Assembly: GCF_001593385.1 (NCBI RefSeq)
Contig: NZ_LUVZ01000043.1
Location: 124,001-188,000, forward strand
Source of the DNA: Chryseobacterium cucumeris
GTDB taxonomy: Bacteria; Bacteroidota; Bacteroidia; Flavobacteriales; Weeksellaceae
Direction of reading: 5' to 3'
DNA length: 64,000 nt
Below are positions 17,761-26,857 of this stretch, one piece after another. The notes under the pieces are model-generated. The model had not been told where the DNA came from and made no database searches. It worked only from the letters and a program-made list of their open reading frames with translations. The position numbers and the translations under genes were made by a program. Within the stretch, counting starts at the first letter, position 1. The number at the start of each line of letters is the position of its first letter.

Positions 17761-18666
17761 ATGATTCTTATTATTTCCAACAACAATGAAAGAACCACTA
17801 ATAAAATTATAGAATGGCTTTTTGAAATGGAAAAGGAATTCATCCGTATTCATGAAGATGAAATTTTTGAAATTGCAGTGGAGAACAAAAAATTACTGTT
17901 AAGGAGTAGCAGAAGTTCTTTTTTTCTGGATGAGATCACAAGCGTATGGTACAGAAGAGGCAGATTAAAAATCAAACGCTTAAAGTATGAAAACCCTTCT
18001 GTAAATGCTCATATGAATGAAGTACAGCATTGGCTGGAAGATTATGTAAGAACAATACTGGAGTCCAAAAAACATATCAACAAAGCAAGTAATAGTGATA
18101 TTAATAAACTCCTGGTATTGGAAGAAGCAAAAAAAATAGGTTTAGAAATTCCTGAATATTATCTGGCAGATAATACGGATCAGGTTTCCCTGGATAAGAC
18201 TATTGTAAAAACCATTGGTGGAAATCCTATTTTGGATGACATTGATAAAGATTTAAATGGTATTATGTATACCTCAACGGTACACAAAAGAGAGAAAGCA
18301 AAGTTCTTCATTACATTCTTTCAGGATAAGATTGATAAAGAATTTGAAATCAGAACATTTTATCTCAACGGAAAATGCTACTCGATGGCTATTTTTTCTC
18401 AAAATGATGAACGGACCAAAACTGATTTCAGAAAATATAATCTAGAAAAACCTAATAGAAATGTTCCCTACAATCTTTCCTCTTGCATTGAAGAAAAAAT
18501 TAAACTTCTGATGCAGGCATTGGATCTTAATTGTGGATCACTTGATTTTTTAAAAGGAAAAGATGGCAAGTTTTACTTTTTAGAAGTTAATACCATTGGC
18601 CAGTTTCTGGGACTGTCTCATACCTGTAACTATTCGTTGGACAAAAAAATAGCAGATTACTTATGA
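17761..18666 (+). CDS. gwsG: Grasp-with-spasm ATP-grasp peptide maturase
   Basis: A 301-aa ATP-grasp enzyme. The N-terminal domain has SVWYRRGRLKIKR, typical of MvdD-like peptide ligases. The central segment ILESKKHINKASNSDINKLLVLEEAKKIGLEIPEYYL is the linker before the ATP-grasp fold, and the metal/ATP site is in LNCGSLDFLKGKDGKFYFLEVNTIGQFLGL, with the Asp and the Glu-x-Asn motif. It would form ester or amide crosslinks between acidic and hydroxyl or lysine side chains of the precursor. The stop codon overlaps the ATG of the next, 59-aa ORF (ATGA), so the genes are translationally coupled. Confidence 0.88.
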   Translation: MILIISNNNERTTNKIIEWLFEMEKEFIRIHEDEIFEIAVENKKLLLRSSRSSFFLDEITSVWYRRGRLKIKRLKYENPSVNAHMNEVQHWLEDYVRTILESKKHINKASNSDINKLLVLEEAKKIGLEIPEYYLADNTDQVSLDKTIVKTIGGNPILDDIDKDLNGIMYTSTVHKREKAKFFITFFQDKIDKEFEIRTFYLNGKCYSMAIFSQNDERTKTDFRKYNLEKPNRNVPYNLSSCIEEKIKLLMQALDLNCGSLDFLKGKDGKFYFLEVNTIGQFLGLSHTCNYSLDKKIADYL

Positions 18667-18842
18667 AAATTAAAGTTAAAGAAAAAAACAAGCTTCCGCT
18701 TACCTTCAAACATATAGAGTCCTTCAATGACCAGAAACCTAAAAAGACTAATGATGTCGTCTATGTTTTAGAATGCAAAAAATATCAGACCAATTATTAT
18801 ATAAGAGAAAGACCTATCAAATCATTGAACCGGTTACTATGA
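18663..18842 (+). CDS. 59-aa ORF coupled to gwsG and gwsS
   Basis: This small ORF is easily missed by length cut-offs. Its ATG at 18663-18665 overlaps the gwsG stop (ATGA), and its TGA at 18840-18842 overlaps the gwsS ATG at 18839-18841 in the same ATGA manner. The 59-residue product begins MKIKVKEKNKLPLTFKHI, contains one Cys (VYVLECKKY), is strongly basic and has no hydrophobic helix. It lies in a frame different from both neighbours, so it is not part of either. The double overlap fits a real, stoichiometrically coupled component, for example a small partner of the maturases. I do not recognise a family. Confidence 0.65.
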   Translation: MKIKVKEKNKLPLTFKHIESFNDQKPKKTNDVVYVLECKKYQTNYYIRERPIKSLNRLL

Positions 18843-19909
18843 AATACTTCAATTTTTTCTCAAACATCCTTATCACAAAAGGAGCCATCAGAATTCTCAT
18901 TTCAGATCTACAGAGAAATGTATCTGAACTATATCCTCTGGAGTTGTTTGAAATTATACAAGAGCTGAAAAACAAATCTATCGAAGATACAATGATAAGT
19001 TATGATGAAGAATCCAAAGAAATAGTTGAGAACTATATCAATCTTCTATTGGAAAAAGAATACGGATTTGTTACTGAAAATGGCTGGGACAGAAATTTTC
19101 CTCCTCTCTCTTACGACTATCATGAACCCAACGCTATAACAGATCTTTTTATCGAAATGGAAGATCTCGGGATCTTAAAGAAAATATATCCATCCATAGA
19201 AAATCTTGGAGTTAAATATTTGGTTATTTACAGTTTGAAATCCTTAACCTTAAAAGACTGTATAGAAATTGATGAAATTTTTAAAACCTCAGTTTTATCA
19301 GGAATAGAGATTTTCTCTCCGTTTCATCAGAAAATGAACCTATCTTTTATGCAGGCTCTTCAAAAAAACACAGTCAGAATTTACAGTCTCATTCTTTACA
19401 ATTGTTCAAAACCTCCTTTCAAAGCTAAAGATGAATACCGTTTCTCGCTGCATTTCCTGAAAGATGATCTGAAAATATCTGCGTGTGGAAAAGTGGAACT
19501 GAAGTACTTCAATACTAACATTACTAAAGTGACGGAAGCAGTTAACCACAATTCCTGCCTGCATAAAAAGATAGGCATTGATAGAAAAGGTAATATTAAA
19601 AACTGTCCACTGATGAATGAAAGCTTTGGAAACATCCAAAAACAAAGCCTTGAAGAAGCCCTCAATCAACCTGATTTTAGAAAATACTGGGATCTTACCA
19701 AAGACCAAATTGAGATATGTAAAGATTGTGAGTTCCGTTATGTCTGCACAGACTGCAGGGCATACACTGAAAACACTCTAAAAAGCAAAGAAGGTCTGAA
19801 TATATCAAAACCTTTGAAATGTGGCTATAATCCTTATACGGGTGTGTGGGAGGACTGGTCCAAAAATCCTTTAAAACAAGAAATTTTTAATTCCCTGGAA
19901 TTCAGATAA
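18839..19909 (+). CDS. gwsS: Grasp-with-spasm SPASM-domain protein
   Basis: A 356-aa protein beginning MKYFNFFSNILITKGAIR; this ATG is preferred because family members start this way and it overlaps the stop of the preceding small ORF (a longer frame from 18773 exists). The C-terminal third is a SPASM domain with Cys residues in NHNSCLHKKIGIDRKGNIKNCPLMNE, then ICKDCEFRYVCTDCRAYTE, which would bind auxiliary iron-sulfur clusters. I see no CxxxCxxC radical SAM motif, in keeping with this class. It is the last gene of the RiPP operon and partners the ATP-grasp ligase in peptide maturation. No dedicated transporter or protease follows. Confidence 0.88.
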   Translation: MKYFNFFSNILITKGAIRILISDLQRNVSELYPLELFEIIQELKNKSIEDTMISYDEESKEIVENYINLLLEKEYGFVTENGWDRNFPPLSYDYHEPNAITDLFIEMEDLGILKKIYPSIENLGVKYLVIYSLKSLTLKDCIEIDEIFKTSVLSGIEIFSPFHQKMNLSFMQALQKNTVRIYSLILYNCSKPPFKAKDEYRFSLHFLKDDLKISACGKVELKYFNTNITKVTEAVNHNSCLHKKIGIDRKGNIKNCPLMNESFGNIQKQSLEEALNQPDFRKYWDLTKDQIEICKDCEFRYVCTDCRAYTENTLKSKEGLNISKPLKCGYNPYTGVWEDWSKNPLKQEIFNSLEFR

Positions 19910-19935
19910 TTTTTTTCATAAACCTTGTTATAATT

Positions 19936-19976
19936 GAAAACCGCTTCTAAATTAAATTTAAAAGCGGTTTGTTATT
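19936..19976 (+). terminator. Terminator of the RiPP operon
   Basis: AAAACCGCTT pairs with AAGCGGTTT across a 15-base A/T loop, followed by GTTATTTTATT. Confidence 0.7.
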
Positions 19977-19993
19977 TTATTGTATTTGAAACT

Positions 19994-20371
19994 TTATTTA
20001 AAAAACTTCCATTTCGGGATAATGGCAAGCATTCCGAACCCCGTAAACAGGAAAAGATTGGTAACATCCGTATACAAAAATGTAGACAGATAATAATTAT
20101 GCATAAAGAAATGCAGCACCAGTAACGCCGGAAACATAAAGATTCCTACTTTCCTGTAAAAGAACATCAGTACCAGCCCAATCATCATCAGTACATCAAT
20201 AGAAAAAATCACATAGAAGTACCACCTCGGAATCTGAAGATATTCATGTTGCAGATATTCATCTACATCGATACCAAGCCCCATTATAGTAAACAACATC
20301 AAGGCAGCAAATGCCAGAATGAATCCCCATCCTTTCTTTGGGTCTTCGTCAAAATAGCTGTATTCTTCCAT
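19994..20371 (-). CDS. Hypothetical four-TM membrane protein
   Basis: A 125-aa protein with four hydrophobic segments: GWGFILAFAALMLFTIMG, WYFYVIFSIDVLMMIGLVLMF, IFMFPALLVLHFFMHNYYL and VTNLFLFTGFGMLAIIP. The N terminus is acidic (MEEYSYFDEDPKKG). The shape and length resemble DUF2569-type membrane proteins, but I am not certain of the family. It is on the opposite strand to the RiPP operon and upstream of nothing obvious; the downstream terminator of the Lrp gene lies on its 5' side. Confidence 0.6.
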   Translation of the reverse strand: MEEYSYFDEDPKKGWGFILAFAALMLFTIMGLGIDVDEYLQHEYLQIPRWYFYVIFSIDVLMMIGLVLMFFYRKVGIFMFPALLVLHFFMHNYYLSTFLYTDVTNLFLFTGFGMLAIIPKWKFFK

Positions 20372-20383
20372 ACCTACAAAAAT

Positions 20384-20416
20384 AAAGAACTTATGAGAGA
20401 TTTCATAAGTTCTTTT
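20384..20416 (-). terminator. Terminator of the Lrp-family regulator gene
   Basis: A 13-bp perfect stem (AAAGAACTTATGA with TCATAAGTTCTTT) on the 3' side of the minus-strand regulator. Confidence 0.8.
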
Positions 20417-20440
20417 ATAATTATTCGTTTAAAATTTGAC

Positions 20441-20911
20441 TTACACAGAGATTGCGTTGATCAGTCTGTTTTTGTCACTTAAGAATTCCTCCATAGAGAT
20501 CATACTTTCAGTTCTCATTACATCCTGAATGTCGTCAATCTGGTAAATAATTCTTTTAGCATCATCAGTATTCTTAGCTCTTACTTTACAGAAAATATTA
20601 TATTTTCCTGAAATAACGCTAGCCTCGATTACGTTAGGGATTGTTGACAATTCTTTCAATACTTCCTGAGTACGGTTTGATTTTGTCAAAAGGATACCTA
20701 TGAAAGCTGTAAAGTGATAATCAAGCTTACCATAATCGATGTTAAGAGATGATCCCAAAATAATACCTGCATCTTCCATCTTTTTCACTCTTACGTGAAT
20801 TGTTCCAGCAGAAACATCCATCTGCTTTGCAATTTCAGTAAAAGGCATTCTTGTGTTTTCTACTAAGAAATCAAGAATCTTCTTGTCTATTTCGTCCAGT
20901 TGATAGTTCAT
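20441..20911 (-). CDS. Lrp/AsnC family transcriptional regulator
   Basis: A 156-aa protein with the standard Lrp layout: an N-terminal winged HTH (LDEIDKKILDFLVENTRMPFTEIAKQMDVSAGTIHVRVKKMEDAGII) and a C-terminal RAM/AsnC effector-binding domain (FIGILLTKSNRTQEVLKELSTIPNVIEASVISGKYNIFCKV). Such proteins sense amino acids and regulate metabolism as octamers or hexadecamers. A TAAATTTG box lies in reverse at 20956-20963, 45 bases before the start, as a plausible -7 element. The gene is single and ends at a strong hairpin. Confidence 0.93.
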   Translation of the reverse strand: MNYQLDEIDKKILDFLVENTRMPFTEIAKQMDVSAGTIHVRVKKMEDAGIILGSSLNIDYGKLDYHFTAFIGILLTKSNRTQEVLKELSTIPNVIEASVISGKYNIFCKVRAKNTDDAKRIIYQIDDIQDVMRTESMISMEEFLSDKNRLINAISV

Positions 20912-21045
20912 ATTAGTTAAATTACAATTTCTTTAAAAAATCTATGTATTTTTTGCAAATTTACGAAAAATAATTTAACTAAAAAATATATATCAAATAT
21001 TAACAATAATTAACACAGATGATAAAAATCATTAAAATATTCTAA

Positions 21046-24000
21046 TTATTTACCTTGCGATTTTATAGAATCTGTTTTTATTTCACCTTTTGCATCTGGA
21101 GTTTTTTTGTCTTTTTTCTTCTTTTTAAACAAAGAATTGAAGCTTTTACTCCACACTACCCCTCCGCCATAGGCTTGATTAGCAGAACCGTTTGTACTCA
21201 CCATTCCGATGTTTGTAGGCTTGGAATAAGCACGTATAACCAATGAGCCGTCATTCTTCTTAGATAAATCGTACTCTACTGACCCTTCCGTAGAAAGGTA
21301 ATTGTTTTGGGCTCCATCTGTTTTTGATAACGGAATACCCAAACCGGTCTTGATATTGACTCTCGGGGAAAGGGCTACACTTACTCCCGCATTGGCTCTG
21401 TCTCCATAATTCGAATTCTGATCTCCTTTCACATAATTAAGGTCAATCTGAAATTCGTTACTCATTGTATTAAGAACAGATCCCAACTGCTTCAGAAGTA
21501 TATTATATCCTGAGGATTCCGCTACATTTCCTACATTTACATCGAATCCACCAGTGTTGGATACGTTAAAGGTACTCAATAACAATACAGATCCAAACTG
21601 AAGAACCTTCTCTCCTTCCTGGCTCATTTTCGCAGCAAGGGTTTCTCTTACCTGGCTGGATACGTCCATTGCAGTCACATTAAGATCAATCTGAGGGTCT
21701 ACCAACGACTGGGTAATATGGGCTTGCAGCAAAATACTTATAGGCTGTAGTTTCCCCATACTAAGATATTCTCCTGCATTGGAAACCATTCTTATATAAT
21801 TGGCATTAATATCCAACGCAGGTTTCATAGCATCCCCATCCCATCTGATACTACTGTTTCTTTCAATCTGGAATGTTTTATTAAGAATGGCTTTAGAGAC
21901 AAATGTTCCGTTATCTACTTTATAGGTACCGCTCATGGCAATATTCCCCTGTCTGTTCATATGAAACCTCAATGGATCAGCAGATCCTTTTACGGTAATA
22001 TTTCCCACATCGTCTCCTACGAGTACGTTTACAGTAGTTCCTTTATCTACAGCCAGGTTGAAATCAATATTCATGTTGGCTCCTGTTTTTTTCTTTTCTT
22101 CCAGTGTGATCAGACCGTCTTTTCCTTCTTTCAGGAATCTGAGCATTTTAAATTCCTCTACATTGGAAGTGGAGCTGGAATTAAAGGTAAAGGTACTTCC
22201 ATTGAGTGCCTTCATATTAGGAGTTGTTATGCTTAATCCTGAAACCGGTCCGTCCACGTACAGATCTCCCTGTCCGTAAACTCTTCCCCAGAACAGATCA
22301 AAATCTTTCTGTGTGGTATTCAGCATCAATAGATTATCTGCTCTCATTACGAGAGATACCCCCATTGAAGAAAGGGTTTCAAACTGAATCGCCCCGGAAA
22401 TATTCCCTTTGGAATTGGTTCTTCCGTCGTGTACTTCAATATTATTGAGGATAGCAAGCCCTTTGGTAAGCTGAATTACGGTATCATCAAATGCATAATC
22501 TACTCCGGTAAACAGAAGCTTTAATCCAAAATCTTTTAAAGCAATATCTCCACTATAATCAAGGTTGTTAAGCTTTCCATTGATTTTAAGATCTCCTGTT
22601 GCTTTTCCACGAAGGTTTCCAAAAATAGTCTGCACAAACTGCTGCGTAAATGCCAGGTCAAAATCACGCATTTCTGCTGTAAGATCAATAATCGGCGAAG
22701 AAGTATTATTATTAACGGTTCCTGTAAGGTTAAGGCTGTTGTTTCCAAGTACTCCGGCAGAGTGAACTTTTACATCAATATCATACACATTCAGTGAGAA
22801 TCCATTGGTGGCAGAAATAGAGATATCTCCCATATCATTGCCATTCATCTTAATATCATCAATGTTAAGATCAACCAGCGGCTGAAGAGTACTTTTATCC
22901 ATTTTGATCTTAACACTTCCGTTGGCAAGACCTTTAATATCCATAGTATTCCCTCCGGACTGCATTTCAAGAAGCTTCTCTACCGCAAAATCGTTGATGT
23001 CTGCATCTACATAAAAGTCTTTTGCTGACTTAAACTGGGCTTCCTTAATAAACAAAGCACTTTTATCGGAATAAACTCTCAGATTTCTGATATCAAAATC
23101 TCCTGTTTTCTTTCTGTAGGTAATGGAGTGATCCAATTCGGGGCTTGTATCTATTGCCCATGTAACTTCATTGAATTTTACCTCGGTAGGTTCAAACCTG
23201 AATACATAATCTCCGGCTGCATCGGTAGACTGATCCACATTGATGGCGTATTCCTTAAGCTTTTCATTAATCTCATCATCAGGACTTCCATGCTTAAATA
23301 CAGTGGCTAAATGAAGTGTATTTCCGTTTTCATTATTCCCTTTAAGCTCAAAATCTTTGATCACATTTTTATTATAAATGACTCTGTTGATCTTAGCGTA
23401 CAATTGCTGGTTAAGGTCTCCCGTGTTAATTCTAACTTTAACACTATCTACCATCGCACTATCTCTGCTGAGATTCTTACGGTCATTAATTTTATAATCA
23501 GGATTTGAAGATGCCAGCGCCTGATCATCATCTGTAATCTCTTCCTCCTTAGTCATAATATATTTTAAAGAGGCTGCATCAAGATTCAGAATCAGATTGT
23601 TTGAGTTTCCATCATACTCCCCTTCTACAAGAGCTCCTTGTGGCAATCTCAATTCGGGTAAAAAATAATTGATCAATCCTTGCTGAAAATCAAACTTCAG
23701 CGCAAAATTCTGTCCCCTGTATAATTTTCTTGGCGGCGGACCCACTAATATTTTTCCAACTCCATTTTCTACCATACCTGCAAGGTCTGCAAGACTGTAT
23801 TTTCCAGAAATTTTACCTGTAGCAGCTCCCGGAGCATCTACATCAATAACACGACCACCTGCTTCAATAAACGTTTTTAACTTGGCATTCGGAATATTAT
23901 ATTTTTGAGTAGCTGAAGCAAAGTGAAGGTTATTGGCATTCACATCTAAAGTAAGATCGTTGATAGAAGACATGGCCATTTTTCCTTCAACCTGACCACT

Positions 24001-25836
24001 TACCACCTGAGTCCCTGGCTTATTGGTAAAGTAGTTCATATTCAGATAAGTGACGTCCGCATTAACATCCATAGCAATCCTCGGAGTACTGAAATCGATC
24101 AATCCTTTGACTGTAGCTTTTGCCTGTTCATCATTAACAGTGATGAGTCCGTTATATTTTTTATGATCCAATAAACCATCCAGATACAGATTATTGATCG
24201 TTTTATCCATAATTTCAATACTTGCAATCTGAGATTTCGTGGTCAGACGCATGGTATTGACATCAAAACTTTGCCCGTTAAGATCAAATTTACCGGAAAT
24301 TAAGCCTACCGATTTATTCTTAGTGATGACAGAGGTGTTAAGATCTTTTACATCAAGATAACCGGAATATTTTGGCATTGCAGTGCTGTAGCCTGTCAGG
24401 GTAAGTTTCGAAATTTTCGCCTGCCCGATTCCTGTCATTAAATTACCATTATCCACATAAATCTGATCAGGATTCACTTTAGCCGTTCCATTGTATTTCA
24501 GTTTTCCGAAATCATCTGCAAAGTTCTTCATTTTTTTGGAGATGAATGAAGGCATCATTGCTTTTAAATCCTTGTAGGTAAAATCTGTGGAAAGCTCTTT
24601 TGTTTCAATAGCAAAATGACCTTTCAGCAGATTGTCTACCTTCATCGTTTTGGTAGCAATATTGACGTCAGGATTTCTGATCAGAAAATTTTCCAGATGA
24701 AATTTATTCAAAGGACCAGTCATAACCCCTGAAAGATTGAAAGGTTTGATATTATCCCAGTTGGTAACAAAATAACTGATGTCATATCCGCTTAGCTGGC
24801 TTCCCTGCTGAATATTCATATCCCAGCGTACCTTGTCTGCAAAATCTGCCCAGGATCCGTCGTGAAGATTAAATTTGATATCTCCCTGAAGTAAGGTATG
24901 ATCTGTATTCAGGGTAAGGTCTTTTAATGACAAAAACTGCTTCGTTAGAGACAGTTCTGTTGAAAAAGTATCTACAAAATGAGATTTCCCCCATCTTGAA
25001 GTTACAAATGACATATTATTGATCAACGCCGAAACATTCGGACCGTTAACTTTTACGTTCGGAGCTTTTAAGTTGAATTTTGTTGCAGTAAGCCATTTTC
25101 CCTGTTCTCCGGGAGAGTTTTCATTAACAATGGAAACTTTAGAATCAATGATCTGAATTCTGGAATTAAGTTGAAAAGGAGGTTTCTTGGGATCTCTTTT
25201 CTTCCCGTTGTCAAAGAGTTCTACAAACCTGACAAAATTGGATATACTGTCGCCTTTATAAGTAATCACCTTTACATCGGCATTCACAAGAGCCAGAGAG
25301 TTAAAACTTAGAGAATTGCTGCTTCCTGAGATGGCATTTACTGCCAGAGATATCCAGTCTGAATCTGCGCGAAACTCACGGGCTGTAATAAAATTAAATC
25401 CTTTATAGTCTTTTACTTTTAACCCTTTTATGGTGACATCACCGAAGTAATTTACATCTACACTTTCTGTAGAAAAATCCGATTTAAAATCATTATTTAC
25501 AAGCTTGAGCGCCTGATCAGCTGCCCATTTTTTAGTTACCGGAAGATTGATGGCAATAAGGACTCCGCCTACAAGGAAAATTCCCAGCCAAAAGAGAATC
25601 AAGAGAAGTTTTGCCCACCATGTATAGCTGGTAACATCCTTTACAGCTTGTTTCCCAAATTCTTCAGCTGTTTCCACAGGATGGTGTATCGCATCCGAAG
25701 CAAGCTCTGATGCTTCCTTCACTGTTTCCCTTACTTTTCCCTCTACATTTTCAACAGTTTTCTGTACCTGATCCCCTAGGTTTTCAGCTACTGATTTTTT
25801 ATTCTCATTCTCGTTATTATTCTCTAACTTTGCCAT
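21046..25836 (-). CDS. Translocation/assembly module TamB-like protein
   Basis: A very large protein (about 1596 aa). The start is set at the ATG 25834-25836 (MAKLENNNENENKKS); the longer frame reaching 25953 lies inside tsaD and is not credible. The N-terminal ~75 residues are charged, then one TM helix (LLLILFWLGIFLVGGVLIAI) anchors it in the inner membrane. The long remainder is repetitive beta structure, and the last ~400 residues match the TamB/DUF490 domain (GNITVKGSADPLRFHMNRQGNIAMSGTYKVDNGTF and the ALSPRVNIKTGLGIPLSKTDG tail). It likely bridges the periplasm for outer-membrane lipid or protein transport. Its start codon lies 4 bases from the divergent tsaD start. Confidence 0.88.
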   Translation of the reverse strand: MAKLENNNENENKKSVAENLGDQVQKTVENVEGKVRETVKEASELASDAIHHPVETAEEFGKQAVKDVTSYTWWAKLLLILFWLGIFLVGGVLIAINLPVTKKWAADQALKLVNNDFKSDFSTESVDVNYFGDVTIKGLKVKDYKGFNFITAREFRADSDWISLAVNAISGSSNSLSFNSLALVNADVKVITYKGDSISNFVRFVELFDNGKKRDPKKPPFQLNSRIQIIDSKVSIVNENSPGEQGKWLTATKFNLKAPNVKVNGPNVSALINNMSFVTSRWGKSHFVDTFSTELSLTKQFLSLKDLTLNTDHTLLQGDIKFNLHDGSWADFADKVRWDMNIQQGSQLSGYDISYFVTNWDNIKPFNLSGVMTGPLNKFHLENFLIRNPDVNIATKTMKVDNLLKGHFAIETKELSTDFTYKDLKAMMPSFISKKMKNFADDFGKLKYNGTAKVNPDQIYVDNGNLMTGIGQAKISKLTLTGYSTAMPKYSGYLDVKDLNTSVITKNKSVGLISGKFDLNGQSFDVNTMRLTTKSQIASIEIMDKTINNLYLDGLLDHKKYNGLITVNDEQAKATVKGLIDFSTPRIAMDVNADVTYLNMNYFTNKPGTQVVSGQVEGKMAMSSINDLTLDVNANNLHFASATQKYNIPNAKLKTFIEAGGRVIDVDAPGAATGKISGKYSLADLAGMVENGVGKILVGPPPRKLYRGQNFALKFDFQQGLINYFLPELRLPQGALVEGEYDGNSNNLILNLDAASLKYIMTKEEEITDDDQALASSNPDYKINDRKNLSRDSAMVDSVKVRINTGDLNQQLYAKINRVIYNKNVIKDFELKGNNENGNTLHLATVFKHGSPDDEINEKLKEYAINVDQSTDAAGDYVFRFEPTEVKFNEVTWAIDTSPELDHSITYRKKTGDFDIRNLRVYSDKSALFIKEAQFKSAKDFYVDADINDFAVEKLLEMQSGGNTMDIKGLANGSVKIKMDKSTLQPLVDLNIDDIKMNGNDMGDISISATNGFSLNVYDIDVKVHSAGVLGNNSLNLTGTVNNNTSSPIIDLTAEMRDFDLAFTQQFVQTIFGNLRGKATGDLKINGKLNNLDYSGDIALKDFGLKLLFTGVDYAFDDTVIQLTKGLAILNNIEVHDGRTNSKGNISGAIQFETLSSMGVSLVMRADNLLMLNTTQKDFDLFWGRVYGQGDLYVDGPVSGLSITTPNMKALNGSTFTFNSSSTSNVEEFKMLRFLKEGKDGLITLEEKKKTGANMNIDFNLAVDKGTTVNVLVGDDVGNITVKGSADPLRFHMNRQGNIAMSGTYKVDNGTFVSKAILNKTFQIERNSSIRWDGDAMKPALDINANYIRMVSNAGEYLSMGKLQPISILLQAHITQSLVDPQIDLNVTAMDVSSQVRETLAAKMSQEGEKVLQFGSVLLLSTFNVSNTGGFDVNVGNVAESSGYNILLKQLGSVLNTMSNEFQIDLNYVKGDQNSNYGDRANAGVSVALSPRVNIKTGLGIPLSKTDGAQNNYLSTEGSVEYDLSKKNDGSLVIRAYSKPTNIGMVSTNGSANQAYGGGVVWSKSFNSLFKKKKKDKKTPDAKGEIKTDSIKSQGK

Positions 25837-25840
25837 TATT

Positions 25841-26857
25841 ATGAGCGACTCTATAATTTTAGGTATTGAATCGTCCTGTGACGACACCTCAGCAGCTATC
25901 ATCAAGGGAAATTCTATTCTTTCAAACATTGCCGCGAACCAGGCCATCCACAAAGAATATGGCGGCGTTGTCCCTGAATTGGCTTCACGAGCCCATCAGC
26001 AAAATATTATCCCCGTTGTTGAAAAATCTTTTTCTAAAGCAAATATACAACAAAATGCTATCTCTGCTATAGGATTTACTCGCGGACCGGGACTTTTAGG
26101 ATCTCTTCTTGTAGGAACATCATTTGCTAAGTCTTTGGCTATGAGCCTGAATGTACCTTTGATCGAAGTAAATCACCTTCAAGCCCACATTCTGGCCCAT
26201 TTCATCGAAGATGCAAATCCTGTGCCGCCTACTTTTCCGTTTTTATGCCTTACCGTAAGCGGCGGACATACTATGATTGTATTGGTAAAAGACTATTTTG
26301 ACATGGAAATCATCGGGAAAACCATTGATGATGCAGCGGGAGAAGCTTTTGATAAAATCGGAAAGATTTTTGACCTTGATTACCCTGCAGGACCCATCAT
26401 CGACAGATTGGCCAAAGAAGGAAATCCTGATGCTTTTACATTCAACAAACCGAAGCTTGAAAACTACGATTATTCTTTCAGCGGTATTAAAACTTCCGTG
26501 CTGTATTTCATTCAGAAAGAAGTCAGAAAAAATCCGGATTTCATTAAGGAAAATCTTAATGACCTTTGTGCTTCCGTACAAAAATCAATTATTGAAATTC
26601 TGATGAATAAGCTTGAAAAAGCAGCCAAAGATCTCAATGTAAATCAGGTAGCTATTGCAGGAGGTGTATCTGCTAATTCTGCACTTAGAAAAGCAATGGA
26701 AGACAATAAAGAAAGACTGGGATGGAGTATTTATATTCCAAAATTTGAATATACAACAGACAATGCAGCCATGATCGCTATGGTGGCAAAACTGAAGTTT
26801 GAGCGAGGAGAATTTACAGATTTAAGAACTTCCGCAACCGCAAAATACGATTTATGA
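25841..26857 (+). CDS. tsaD: tRNA N6-adenosine threonylcarbamoyltransferase
   Basis: A 338-aa TsaD/Kae1/Qri7 protein that transfers the threonylcarbamoyl group to A37 of ANN-decoding tRNAs. Signatures: GIESSCDDTSAAI at the N terminus, GGVVPELASRAHQQNI, the metal-binding HLQAH near residue 110, LTVSGGHTMIVL, DDAAGEAFDKIGK, and the C-terminal AGGVSANSALRKAM with TDNAAMIA. Length is normal. It is divergent from the TamB-like gene with only 4 bases between starts, and is followed by two genes linked through ATGA overlaps. It is an essential housekeeping enzyme in most bacteria. Confidence 0.97.
   Translation: MSDSIILGIESSCDDTSAAIIKGNSILSNIAANQAIHKEYGGVVPELASRAHQQNIIPVVEKSFSKANIQQNAISAIGFTRGPGLLGSLLVGTSFAKSLAMSLNVPLIEVNHLQAHILAHFIEDANPVPPTFPFLCLTVSGGHTMIVLVKDYFDMEIIGKTIDDAAGEAFDKIGKIFDLDYPAGPIIDRLAKEGNPDAFTFNKPKLENYDYSFSGIKTSVLYFIQKEVRKNPDFIKENLNDLCASVQKSIIEILMNKLEKAAKDLNVNQVAIAGGVSANSALRKAMEDNKERLGWSIYIPKFEYTTDNAAMIAMVAKLKFERGEFTDLRTSATAKYDL

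Noticed and set aside
18773..18838. Longer N terminus for the SPASM protein
   Set aside because: It overlaps the 59-aa ORF for 66 bases, while the ATG at 18839 matches family starts and forms an ATGA junction.
21046..25836. Many ORFs of 60-90 codons opposite the TamB-like gene
   Set aside because: They are antisense shadows of a clearly coding frame with family features; none has a promoter or a recognisable domain.
25837..25953. N-terminal extension of the TamB-like ORF
   Set aside because: It lies antisense within the tsaD coding region and encodes nothing typical; the ATG at 25836 gives a normal cytosolic-TM start.
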